From Hyaloperonospora brassicae (Eukaryota; Oomycota; Peronosporomycetes; Peronosporales; Peronosporaceae), in NCBI GenBank assembly GCA_947650285.1, contig CANTFL010001248.1, forward strand, positions 1-64,000: a DNA stretch of 64,000 nucleotides, in the 5' to 3' direction. Positions within the stretch are counted from its first letter, which is position 1, and each line of letters opens with the position of its first letter. This document shows positions 11,482 through 22,400 of this stretch, piece by piece. Below the pieces are notes generated by a model that saw nothing but the letters and a program-made list of their open reading frames with translations, was not told the origin of the DNA and ran no database searches. The translations under genes were made by a program, and so were the position numbers.

Positions 11482-12465
11482 TGTGATGTAGAGAATTTTA
11501 ACCTCTTCATATTAGTGCGGGGTTACGCAAACCGAGAGGCAGCGACTCAATGGTTGGCGACCGAAGGGTCGGCGACTTAATCTCGATGACTTAAATGTCA
11601 GCGGCTCGAGATCCAGCGACGAGGGTCGGCAACTCTGGTATCGGCGGCTCGGGTGTAAGCGCCTTGAGTGTCGGCGATCGGGTTTCGGCGATTGGGAGTA
11701 GGCGACTTGGGTGTCGGCGACTAAAGGGTAGCGCATAATGCAAGAAGATCGAACGAAAAATCATCATTTTAATTTAAGTAAAAATAGGGAAGGACAGAGA
11801 GGCATCAAAACCGAATTTGCGAGATAGCAAACGAGATAAACCGATACAAGGCAGAATTTTCTAATTCCAAGACATGCGTACACTTAAGGTAAGTCCCTGC
11901 GTGGGCTAGAATATGCTTACCGTCGAACCTCGAGAGGCATGGCTTGTAAAGATATCGACTGGTAGCGCCAAGACTTAAGGAAGGCCCGTGTTGGGCAGCG
12001 CTCGCTGATATCGAAAGAAGGAGTCTCGTCGTCGACGAGCCGGTAAACCTCAGTAAAGAGATCGTTGTGAGTCTTGTCAAGGGACAAGCCGGTGACCCAA
12101 TAGACGGCACCGCTGAAAGTCTTGTCGAGCAACAAGCAGGTGAGCCTCAGCCGAGGGCACCGTAATTCTTCGAGTCGGGCGACCACTGCGCCGGTGGGCC
12201 TGTAAAAACACGTGTTAGTCGACTTCCATCCTTTGGCGTGAAGTCACAGGGGGTAAAAGGGCTAAAATTTGCTGTGCTCAGGCAGAGTCCCGGAGGAATT
12301 GGTTGGAAGTAATTAGATAGGCTAGAGCCACAACTGAACCCCGAAGGGGCGGACCGCGAGAGAATTACCCCCACGAACCAGCCCGGGTCGCCGACTTGAC
12401 TCAGCGATGTTGTGTTTGTGCGTTAAGGCTGTTGTATTACAGATTTAACTAAAAAATATACCACA
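11482..12465 (+). repeat. Element A 3' LTR, left copy (984 bp)
   Basis: It starts TGTGATGTAGAG and ends TATACCACA, giving the short terminal inverted repeat TGTG.../...CACA. It is preceded by a G-rich tract (GACTGGGGTAGT) acting as polypurine tract. It mirrors 14720-15703 exactly in length. The last 24 bp (12442-12465) are clearly different from the mirror copy although the rest is nearly identical. Host sequence resumes with TATGT at 12466. Confidence 0.9.
11530..11721 (+). repeat. Degenerate 14-15-bp tandem array in the element A LTR (left)
   Basis: About 13 imperfect units of the type (C)GTCGGCGACTTGGGT follow each other. The same array is present in the other two LTR copies at 15464-15655 and 33529-33718. 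It lies near the U3 end of the LTR and could hold repeated regulator-binding sites, which is inference. Confidence 0.7.
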
Positions 12466-14719
12466 TATGTCTTTTTTATTGGCTAAGTGCATATATATAG
12501 TATACATGGAACGCGAAATAGCGGCTTGATTGTAAAAATTATACAGAGCTTGATGAAAATGCACCTACTGGCTATGGCATATAAGAATAGTCCATTTCTT
12601 GCGGTTGATGACGCCGGCAATTTTGCAATCGGCTGTGCCTTGATGCAGTATGACATAGACGGCGTAGGGCTCGTCTTCTGCTATCAAACGTGTCAGCTGC
12701 AACCAGCTAAATGCAATTCTCCATTGCATGACTATAAACTGATTGCCATGAAGTGCGCACGTTCGAAGTCTCGCGTCGATCTCTTGAGAGACAGACCGTT
12801 CGGTGTGTATACGGAAAATGCAATATAACGTACGACCGTAAACTTTCCTCACCTCTCACAAAGCATATTGGAGTAGCTGCCCGTTTTTTTATTGTATAAC
12901 TTCTTCGTGGGTTTAAGCCGGATAAATTATCGTTGTATCTGATGGCTTTCCAAGCCGACCCCATTTCAATCCGGCTGCGCATCTCAATAGTGCGGATGAC
13001 CACACTGCTGCAAAATTCATTTTACTGCTCCATCGTCGACATTGCTTAAATTTGTGAGAAAAGAATACGTACGTGATATGTATGATCTGAGCTTGATGGA
13101 TCACCTCGTCAATCCATCTCGTAATTTTTTTTAAAGATTTGCGGCATTGTATTGGTTCTCATAGGATCGGTACACAACACGCAGAGGGTTGGTGTATCAT
13201 ACAGCGTTACCGACGACACGCCTCGTGTCGTCGTTCCCACTCATTATTATCTGGTCAAGCGCATCATGAATGAGTGTCTAGATGTATCAACAGGTGAACA
13301 TCGCGATTGAGAAAAGATATGCGTTAGGGTAAGTCGAAACTTTTTTACTGACCCCTCCAGTAATTTTTAAAAGCAAGTACGTTCGTGCAAGGTGTGTCAA
13401 TGAATGAATTCAAGTCATTCATCTTGTGCGCCTTTACAGCCTCTGCCTGTTCTGCAAGCGTGATGGGAGAATGGTCAGATTTAAATGATTCGGTAATCTT
13501 AAAGAAGACAGCAACAACGATGGTAATCATGTGTTTTTTAACCGGTTATCTGAATGATGTATCTTGCTGCATTCCCCTAGTCGATCACGGCACAGGGCTG
13601 TTATGTGTCTGTATAAACGCGGTGTTTAGTCCACGAGTTACACATAAACTCGCCTTCGACCCTGACCTTTAATTTACAGCTGGTTTCTAGCAGTTCGTGA
13701 CCTGATTGACCAAAAAGCTTTAAATGCTTTTAACACCAAATCATTCGAAATTAGATGTTTAGACGGAGATTGCAAATCGGATCCTTTATAATAGTAGATT
13801 CTGTGAGTATACTTCGTCCTGTTTTAATATTGATTAACTTCTTACCGATGATCGATTTCGCCATCAACATTTTGTTACGTTCGTCCACAACTCATACACT
13901 TTTCTATGTGGAAGGCGTTAGCCATTCACGTATCCCCGAACTTTGAGAGTTTTCCTACTCAAAGTGGAAAAAAAGCGCTGAAGCAAATAATACTGGCTCT
14001 TGCTCATCACGTGATGTCGCTAATGTTCTCACGTACGATGTCGATATTGAAGAAAAAAACTAAATTTAGTATAAGCGAGTCTACTATTACTGACGCATAG
14101 GATCTTGACGATGCTAATATATTCAGCATCACCAATGATAATACCAGCATAAATGAAGACACTCTCGTTGAAGAAGAAAAAGATCAATTAGCAGTGGGCG
14201 CCAACACAAATAAAACAGAGCCAGCGCAAAATTGTTTGCTGTACCAAGAATCATTAATTTGTTTCGTTGGGGTTTTTATCTCTAACGCAATGGATATATT
14301 AAAAAGGAAGCCCTATTAAGGATTATATATCAGACGCTCTTCCATTCGATAAGTATTACCTAGCACTACTGTCTACGGCTATACTTATTAGACATACAGT
14401 CACTAATTGTTGACAGTAGTTAAGAACTGCCAGATTAAACTTCCTTTTCCACGAACTGCTTCGCAATATCAAAGCATACACGATCAGATTGACTCGTCGT
14501 GTGCAAACGCATTCTACGTTTCATTTTAGCCGTCTTCGCCTTGTCATCAATATTCGCCCTCTTCCGAGAACGAATACAGCTAGCAAGCCCAAAATCCCGA
14601 GCCATTTTTTGTGATCGCGAGCCAAAAGCTTAAATTGCTTCACCCCGACGTAATTTTGTGACAAGTCTAGTCCAATTAGTCGCGCATGCAGCGAAATTCT
14701 CATTAGTTTATCAATTAGG
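12466..14719 (+). mobile_element. Element D, central fragment: degenerate B-family RNase H and integrase (palindrome spacer)
   Basis: This translates in shifting frames to the end of RT, RNase H (A-V-D-D-A-G-N-F-A-I-G-C-A-L-M-Q-Y-D near 12600; D-R-P-F-G-V-Y-T-E-N near 12800), the D-H-L-V-N-P-S-R segment near 13100, and integrase pieces (T-H-T-L-F-Y-V-E-G-V near 13900). All match element B in order, from B position about 42670 to about 57475, if element C is ignored. Heavy decay and a more AT-rich composition mark it as old. The matching continuation lies after the right A copy at 33768. Confidence 0.8.
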
Positions 14720-14985
14720 TGTGATATCGTAGTTAGTCATACCTGTAATACAGCAGCCTTAACGCACAAACACAACATCGCTGAGTTAAGTCGGCGACCC
14801 GGGCTGGTTCGTGGGGGTAATTCTCTCGCGGTCCGCCCCTTCGGGGTTCAGTTGTGGCTCTAGCCTATCTAATTACTTCCAACCAATTCCTCCGGGACTC
14901 TGCCTGAGCACAGCAAATTTTAGCCCTTTTACCCCCTGTGACTTCACGCCAAAGGATGGAAGTCGACTAACACGTGTTTTTACAG

Positions 14986-15264
14986 GCCCACCGGCGCAGT
15001 GGTCGCCCGACTCGAAGAATTACGGTGCCCTCGGCTGAGGCTCACCTGCTTGTTGCTCGACAAGACTTTCAGCGGTGCCGTCTATTGGGTCACCGGCTTG
15101 TCCCTTGACAAGACTCACAACGATCTCTTTACTGAGGTTTACCGGCTCGTCGACGACGAGACTCCTTCTTTCGATATCAGCGAGCGCTGCCCAACACGGG
15201 CCTTCCTTAAGTCTTGGCGCTACCAGTCGATATCTTTACAAGCCATGCCTCTCGAGGTTCGACG
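14986..15264 (+). other. Candidate antisense coding exon inside the element A LTR
   Basis: A 279-bp stretch open in one frame (93 codons) is bracketed by strong splice-like signals: upstream CTAAC branch-like motif, T-run and ACAG ending at 14985; downstream GGTAAGCAT with GT at 15265-15266. The predicted peptide includes A-V-Y-W-V-T-G-L-S-L-D-K-T-H-N-D and is unrecognised. It lies on the same strand as, and upstream of, the accessory gene at 15738-19397. The same segment is preserved at 33050-33328 and, mirrored, at 11921-12199. Translation and splicing are inferred from sequence only. Confidence 0.4.
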
Positions 15265-15463
15265 GTAAGCATATTCTAGCCCACGCAGGGACTTACCTTA
15301 AGTGTACGCGTGTCTTGGAATTAGAAAATTCTGCCCTGTATCGGTTTATCTCGTTTGCTATCTCGCAAATTCGGTTTTGATGCCTCTCTGTCCTTCCCTA
15401 TTTTTACTTAAATTAAAATGATGATTTTTCGTTCGATCTTCTTGCATTATGCGCTACCCTTTA

Positions 15464-15655
15464 GTCGCCGACACCCAAGTCGCCTACTCCCAATCGCCGA
15501 AACCCGATCGCCGACACTCAAGGCGCTTACACCCGAGCCGCCGATACCAGAGTTGCCGACCCTCGTCGCTGGATCTCGAGCCGCTGACATTTAAGTCATC
15601 GAGATTAAGTCGCCGACCCTTCGGTCGCCAACCATTGAGTCGCTGCCTCTCGGTT
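15464..15655 (-). repeat. Degenerate 14-15-bp tandem array in the element A LTR (right)
   Basis: About 13 imperfect units of the type TCGCCGACACCCAAG. It is the mirror of 11530-11721 and is also found at 33529-33718. Confidence 0.7.
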
Positions 15656-15737
15656 TGCGTAACCCCGCACTAATATGAAGAGGTTAAAATTCTCTACATC
15701 ACAACTACCCCAGTCGCAATACGAACCTAACTGACGA

Positions 15738-18700
15738 GTGTCTCGACTATTACCTTCGCCGCCACTTATGTTAGTCATTCCGGACCGTTCTCACTGTACC
15801 ATGGTACGATCCGTCATAATGCTTCTCTCCTTCCTTCTCGTTGTACTCCATACATCTTCGAGATTGGCTCCTTGTAACCCTTCTGTGTCTGACGTCGTCT
15901 CTGCCGACTCCACCCAGGACGAGCCTTCAATTGACCGTACATCTGGATCATCGCTGGATACGTTGAATCGATGTAGCCTCCTCTCAAGCATCGACGATCG
16001 AATGTAGCGGCGCAAAGTCGAATTGATCCGGGTAATCGTGACGTTGATGGAATCTCCTCTCCCACTTCTCGACACGTCGTTGAGGCAAATGATCCTCCGA
16101 TCTCGCATGCTGGATGAATCGAATTCGCTGATATCCGCTGACGTTGCTCCTGTCGTCGACCACTCCGCAGATATTGCGGCTCTGTGCGTGGCTCTTTCCC
16201 AGTCTCACCGAGAGAATTCTTCCCTTCGTCGAAAAATGCAAGCTGCTGTCTCGGACTCGGTGGACCTGCAGCATCGTTTGTCAACGAGCGAGAAAGAGTA
16301 TTAGACTTGGAAGTCTTCTGCTCTCCAGACGACCGATTTGATTGACTCGTTGCACAAGTTGATATCCTCTATCGAGTCATCTGCGAGCCAGACAGCTACG
16401 CATCGAGAAAATCGTCTTGCCTAGACCGAGCGTATGATTGCCGAGCTGTCCTCTGGTATAGCGGACCGTTATCGCATGATCAACCAGCTTATGCGCGACC
16501 TCGCCAATGCTGAAGCTCGTCATACCACTGTACAAGGCGTTACCGCTGGGTACTTCCGGCAGCTCTGGGATGCAATGATGGCCTTGTGCAGCGGGGACAT
16601 TCATGCGCTTCGGGTGATGCGACGCACCTTCAGCAGTCACCAACAGTTCATCCGACAACAAAGGGATTTTCCACCTCGTGGAAACATCCAATGTTCGCTG
16701 GATCCGAACCTTGCGGTGACTGCAGCGGTTGGCGTGGACGTTCCAGGATTAAACCCTCGAGATATGGACATCAACTCGCGGTTGTTTCGACTTCTCGCGA
16801 CTCATTTCTCGGAAGTCATTTCGTTCGATGGGTCGACGACAATGCAGAACATGTTTTTGCGGCTCGAGCCTTCGTCTGCTGCACCCATAATGCTAGCGAT
16901 GGCTTGGGACACCTGATGTACCCACCTCGTCCTGTTGCTTCTTTGAAACTTTGCAACGCTCATCTTCTTGGTCTGGACGACGGACTTTATCATTCTCATC
17001 TTCTTCCTTGGCTTTCGTGTCTTCGACTTCTACGTCGTCGACTGCTGTGACTGTTGGCGAAGAGTCTTCGTAGTCGACTGATGTGACTGTCGGAGAGCCG
17101 TTTTCGTCGTCGGTACCTCCTCTAAATTATCTGAGGATACGATCGGATTCGTTTGACTCTGCAATGGATCACAGTGTACTCCGGGATCCAAATTCGTCTT
17201 CCTGTATACGTGGTCATCGACGGCTAGGTCTGAATCGGCGGGTGCCACTGCATCATCGCCTCCTTTAACGTCTTTTCAAGCTGTTGCATCATCGGCTCAT
17301 GGGATTGGTACCTCGTCTCTGACCGAGCCGGATTCTCATGTTGAGTCAGCTATGACGCCCACTTCCGCGTCTGAGTTGATGAACCTCGCTGAAAAGGCTG
17401 TTTCATCGACCACTTCAAAGTCTCAGCGTCTGGGGTTAGCGGGGAGAGTGATGCTGCCGTGCAATCCCATGCTACTCCCAATCTCACTCGCCCCGCGTCG
17501 CCATCGGTAGCTCCACCGGCCAAGTAGCGTCGAAAAGGGGGTGCAGTACGCCGTCGAGTTACCAAGCGTTCAACCGCGTCACCCAAGAAGGCCAAGGCTC
17601 CAACGGCTTCCGCACGACCGGAGAAATCTAAGTTGGCCGGTATAGCTGCTGCTCCAGCCGCATCACTTCCCAGGATGATAGCTCGCCGGTCTTCCGCCAC
17701 TGTATCCGTTCCACCACCTGCAATCGCTCGTGTGCCGCAGGTCCAAATCCTCCGATTCCGGGCTCGTCGATCGTCGTCGCGATCACTTCATCAATTGAAG
17801 CCGTATCTGACGTGGTTTAATCGACGTCGCCGACCGCTGTCGCTGTTCGTGCTGGTGCGTCTTACGTCTTCCCCAATAGCCGGTCTTCTGCTAGGTCTTC
17901 CAAGAAAAGGAAAGATGTCCTACTTCCGTCACCCGATCCAGTGCCTGTCACAGCATCTTTGGTGGACGTCCCTGATGTCTCGACTAGCGTGTCTCTCATC
18001 CACTCATCGAAGAAGAAGACCAACGCTCGCGTCACCCCGTCGACCCCATTCATTGTTTCCGCTTCTGAAGACCCCTCGACTGCTTCCGTTGGTGAACGTC
18101 CCACCAGTTCACAGAAGAAGAAGCAAAGGATTCAGATGTCCCGAGCCAACCTCAGCAAGACTTCAGCAGCTGTAGTGGCGGCTACTTCCTCGTCGACGTC
18201 ACCACATTTGTTAGCGTCGAGTGATACCGGGTCCAAGTCCCCGTCACCCCCAGAGGCGACTGATGCTAGTGGCATTTCTGGACCATTATCGGTTCCGTAC
18301 TCTCTTCTTCGTGCTCGTGCGGGTCAAGTAGTAGCTCAATAATCCAGGTCAACTCCTGCCATGAGAGCGAGTCGGGGTTTACGTTTCTTCCATCACGGTT
18401 CAGCTCGCTGCTAATTGCGCATCACGTCGGCTATGTCCCCTATCCGACAGGCACCCGTTGTATCAAAGTCGTTCGTCGTTGCTACCCTCGTTTCACTTGC
18501 ACGGTTCCTCGAGTTTGCTGATGTGTATGATCCATCGCATCCATGTCAGCTTACTCTGTCGTTATTTCCATCGAAGACGATGTTCATGAGTGGGTCCAAG
18601 ATTGGCGACGCTCAAGATCGGCTCCACCGTCCTCCCCGTTCTTCCCAGCCCATCTCCCATCTGGACTCGGTGGCTGACGCGCGGGTCAACTTTCGCGGAC

Positions 18701-19397
18701 ATAATCATTATTCAACGCCGTCTGCCCGTGACGATGCTCGCTCAAATTGTTTTGTGGCTTTTCGGGAGCGTACGTATTCGATCTTGGAGTCGAGTATTCT
18801 TATGGGCATGAACCCCGATGAAAACCCTTTGCGCTCGGCTGAAGACTTGTCCCGAATTTATGCAGCTTTGATCATACTGCCGCTCGCAAACGTCGTGGGG
18901 ATCTTCTGCGAAAGGTCGCGAAGAACTTGAGTATTGCCTTGCAAGATCCGGCGTCTGCGGAGTCATCTCGTGGACCCACACCTTTGCTTGACCCCGAACC
19001 TTTCTTTGGACCATAAGTGCCTGTGTACCCGATCATAAATCATGCGTGGGTGCCCGAGGGTATTGAATGAATCATCGAACTTGAAGCGCTTGACCAAGTT
19101 GAACCCTGGCGTGTTTGGTGGCTGACCCGCCCGTCGGAGCACCTCTATAACACATATTTACGTCCTTGCAATCCGGGGTTCCCTGTCTTTGCTCCGGTCG
19201 GTACGTCTGAGAGTGAAGTGGAATCACTCATCGTCAAGGATGTCGGTGCAGACGAAGCTTCTCCTCCGGTCGTCGACCCCTCTCCTCTCGAGCCTGAAAA
19301 TTGCGATGGTATGCAGATTTTGTCGACGACGTCGTGCCTCAACCTCGTTAATCAAATTATATTTGTCTCCATGTACCAATACATCTTGAAGCAGTAA
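15738..19397 (+). pseudogene. Element A antisense accessory gene (right copy), degenerate
   Basis: Mirror of 7788-11447. The frame from 15738 to 16916 is interrupted by three in-frame TAG codons, all in contexts where CAG (Gln) would continue the frame. The first ATG is near 15801 and gives a hydrophobic start M-V-R-S-V-I-M-L-L-S-F-L-L-V-V-L. A helical/coiled-coil region (16023-16916), a Ser/Pro/Lys-rich part (17083-18342) and a C-terminal domain (18415-18930, then another frame to about 19397) follow. A few amino-acid differences from the left copy are seen (for example Ala/Thr and Ser/Pro in 16586-17050). The function is unknown. Confidence 0.65.
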
Positions 19398-19494
19398 CTT
19401 TACTTCTCTTTCTGCCTGCTAGTCGTCACAGAAAGCGAGTACGCGTGGTGCTGGTGTTTCTACCGTTCGTCTGCGACTTGCACCATTTGCAGAT

Positions 19495-22400
19495 GATCCT
19501 CTCTTTTCTTCCGCCTCAAGTAGTCAAAAAATAAACCTCCACAGGACAAGTTGTTTAATAGTTCCCACGTGGGTTCATCGTATCCCACCCATTTGATTAA
19601 GAACTTCCGCTGGATTCTGTCGGTAGTTGTTGACCTTTACGTGTCACCGTCGAGTATGGCTTCTACCTCGTATCGGCCACTGGACGTGTCGGGCATCCAT
19701 CTACCTTCCGGCAGTAGTTCTTCTTTTAAGCCAAGTCGATCTGTCTCTCCTAGTACTTGCACCAAAATCGTTGTTAGACGTGCGCCTTGTCCTATCACCT
19801 AATTCAAGCGCAATATGTGGAAGACTGAGTAGAATCAATATATCCACTGAGGGCCATCCACCCTGTGCGCTGACATCTTGTCAGACCTAACGTTAATCGT
19901 TCCATAATCGACCCACTTGGTCTCTCGTATTAATCGCGGCATTAGAGGTCCTCCTTGTCGTCAAATATAAATTACGATGTCACCCAATCAAATAGACAGA
20001 TCTCCTGCCCACTCTTCGTCTTACTCAGTATCATATCCGGTGTTCGTGGAATCTGTTCGCCGCTCAGATTGACTTCGTACCTTCTTATGTTCACGCTCTC
20101 TGCTTGCCCTCTTCTTAACTCTGTACGCCTTTGCTCGTCGCAGTGCTACTTCCCGATGCCTTTTAGACTTGCGAAGCCACAGGACTGGGTTCGCCGAGTC
20201 TATTACCTTAATTTTCTATGGCTTAGCGAGTCGCATTAACCCTGTCACATCTTTCAATGTTTAGTGGTCATCCCACCAGTGTACCAAACAGAACGGCGTC
20301 TTTTTTCTCGTTGAATCTCTTAAGTTCTTCATGGCGTGAACCAACTCTTCTACAATGTCATCCCAATCGGTTTGTTGTGCGTCTTCCATATACACTCGCA
20401 CAGTCTAAATCATTGTTTTCACACTTCGATCTTGTTGCCCGTTTGATTGCAGACGGTAGCTGAGAATGGTTCTTGACTTAGCTTGCATCATTTAAGCAAA
20501 CGTTTGGAAGACTTCGCTCATAAACTTGGGATCTCTGTCGTGACGAATGAGACTAGGAGCACCGAAATGACGGAAGATATTCTTTTCACACGCTTTACAT
20601 ACCTCTAATGCCGACGTATCATTCATAGCCTTAGCTATCACAAATCCATTACAATGGTCTTGAAACAGTAAAAGCGCCGTGTTTCCTCGTCGAGTCTTCG
20701 GGAGTGGTATGACGAAGTCCATTGACACCACTTGAAATGGTCGCTCGGAGACCATATTCCCCGGCGAATACCCGTTGATTGCAGGCTTGCTTTTTCCTGC
20801 ACTGAATCGTCACACGCCTGTAAGTGTCTTAAGACATCTGCATATAAACCGATCCAGTACTAATCAGTCTTGACTTTGTAGTTTGGCCGCACAATTTCTT
20901 GGTGACCGTCTTCTATTGAGGTATGACAATTTAACAGAATTTCGTCGACTGGTGTTGTTGGGATTAAAAGTTGCAGTTTGATGTCGTCTTGCTGTGTCTC
21001 TCTTAGTTCTCGGCGCCGTCCCACGTAGTAGAGTAGCTCGTCTTGACTCAACACGAATCGAGCAGCGATCTTTCCAGCATCGCTAGCTTGACGATGTGTT
21101 AATTTGTCCGATTCTCCTCGCAGATACGCCGTGAATTATGCCCACTTAATCTCATCATCTTGTGCGGTCGACATCCATTTTCTTTGTTCATTTTAAATGG
21201 ATGTTGGGTCAATGTTCCCCGAATTTGATGATGCCCGAGTCTCGGGATTCGATCGCGTCACTTTGTGTCGAACCCGCGTCTGGTGTTCTTGACTTTCATT
21301 CGACTCCTCGTTACTCTCTATCGGCCTTCTACGACTCAGCTGGTCTTCGAATTCCACTCGACGTGTTGTACTTCGTGTATTCACTGACACAGCTGGTATT
21401 GCTTTGCTGACTTTAAATGGCTTGCAGTCTCTAACTAACTTTTCCTGTATCCGATTGCATTTGCGTAGCTCCTCATTAGGTCCTTGACATTAGTGAAAGT
21501 TCTCCGTCTTGGCTTCCAGTACGTTTGTCGCCAAGACATCGGCGGCCGTATTTTATTAGCGGATAACGTTCGAGTATCATTCGGAGTTAAATCGATTGAC
21601 TAAGTCTTTATGACGTGCTAATTTCACTTGCAGTGCGCTGTGTTTATAGGCGATCGCTACCATTGCTTGCTGGATCGCTAACCTCGAATTATCCACTATG
21701 ATCAGATCAGTTACTTGGTGATCCAATGATGCTTAAGCGCCTCGGTTCATGCCGGCATACTCGGCCAGATTAACTATGGTCGACGGAAGGTAATCACTCG
21801 CAGCCATTACTATCGACCACTCGGGAAGCTTCCATCATATCCACGCGCAACTTCCGAATCCGCAATGTTTTGCCGTCTTCGATGAACAGTCGAAAGACAT
21901 GACGAACCCACTGAATTCTGACGAGGCTCGGACATAAAAAAGCTCAGGATCAAGGCGTACCACTGTCCCATGATTGGAACATGGGGCAGTGTGGGCCAGC
22001 GATTCGTCGAGTCCGACAGTCGGCGTGATGAGCGCCTGGAGTAGCTAAAGAAAATCGACATCGCGCCCGCTGACTCTCTTGTTTTTCAAATGATAGGGTG
22101 ACAGAAATACGGCGAAGCTGACTGCTTGACCATATAACGATTTGGATGTAAGAGCCACTCCAATGTTGAGTACCTCGTGCAGACGTGTTTTATTTGTACA
22201 AGAAGCGTATGAGCAATCTTGACCAGCTAATATAATGAGAGTACCTCACGTTCCGCCGGGTGGTAATTTCTCTCATTCTTCTGTAACAGTCGTCCGCAGA
22301 ACCGCACTGGATACAGTTTGTGGTCGTCGAATTGCATTAAGGTACTGCTCAATGCCCAGTTTTTTTGCGAAGATCATCACGTGGACATCCAGCTTCTGAT

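Larger units (their letters stand above)
204..12465 (+). mobile_element. Element A, left copy: degenerate Ty3/gypsy chromovirus (5' end outside window)
   Basis: The order on the plus strand is gag, protease, RT, RNase H, archaeal-type RNase H, integrase and chromodomain, followed by a minus-strand accessory frame and the 3' LTR. This RT-before-integrase order defines Ty3/gypsy. Many stops and frameshifts make it non-coding today. The 5' LTR and first part of gag lie beyond the left edge; their counterparts in the right copy are at 31785-33767. The copy is inserted into an older B-family element (D) whose sequence resumes at 12466. The whole segment is mirrored at 14720-26981 with coordinates summing to 27185 and no net length change. 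Confidence 0.9.
14720..15703 (-). repeat. Element A 3' LTR, right copy (984 bp)
   Basis: Plus-strand ends are TGTGATATCG and ...ACATCACA. It has the same length as its mirror, 11482-12465. Against its own partner LTR (32787-33767), the core of about 14936-15590 is almost identical, while the outer ~200 bp on the left side differ at roughly one base in five and the last ~60 bp on the right differ mildly. Confidence 0.9.

Noticed and set aside
14706..14710. TTTAT as target duplication of the right element A copy (also at 33768-33772)
   Set aside because: It is nine bases away from the LTR end, so it is not adjacent as an integration duplication must be; the AT-rich context makes chance likely.
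12466..14719. Palindrome centre as a replication origin or a regulatory hairpin
   Set aside because: The spacer is readable as decayed RNase H/integrase of element D, which explains it without a special function.
15075..15380. 101-codon frame in the element A LTR conserved in three copies
   Set aside because: It overlaps the candidate exon in another frame and runs over the donor site; conservation follows from the identical LTR core.
15801..16007. Short secreted effector-like protein (hydrophobic N-terminus at the start of the accessory frame)
   Set aside because: No RXLR or EER-type motif, it is inside a transposon, present in both arms and broken by a TAG; better seen as the start of the accessory gene.
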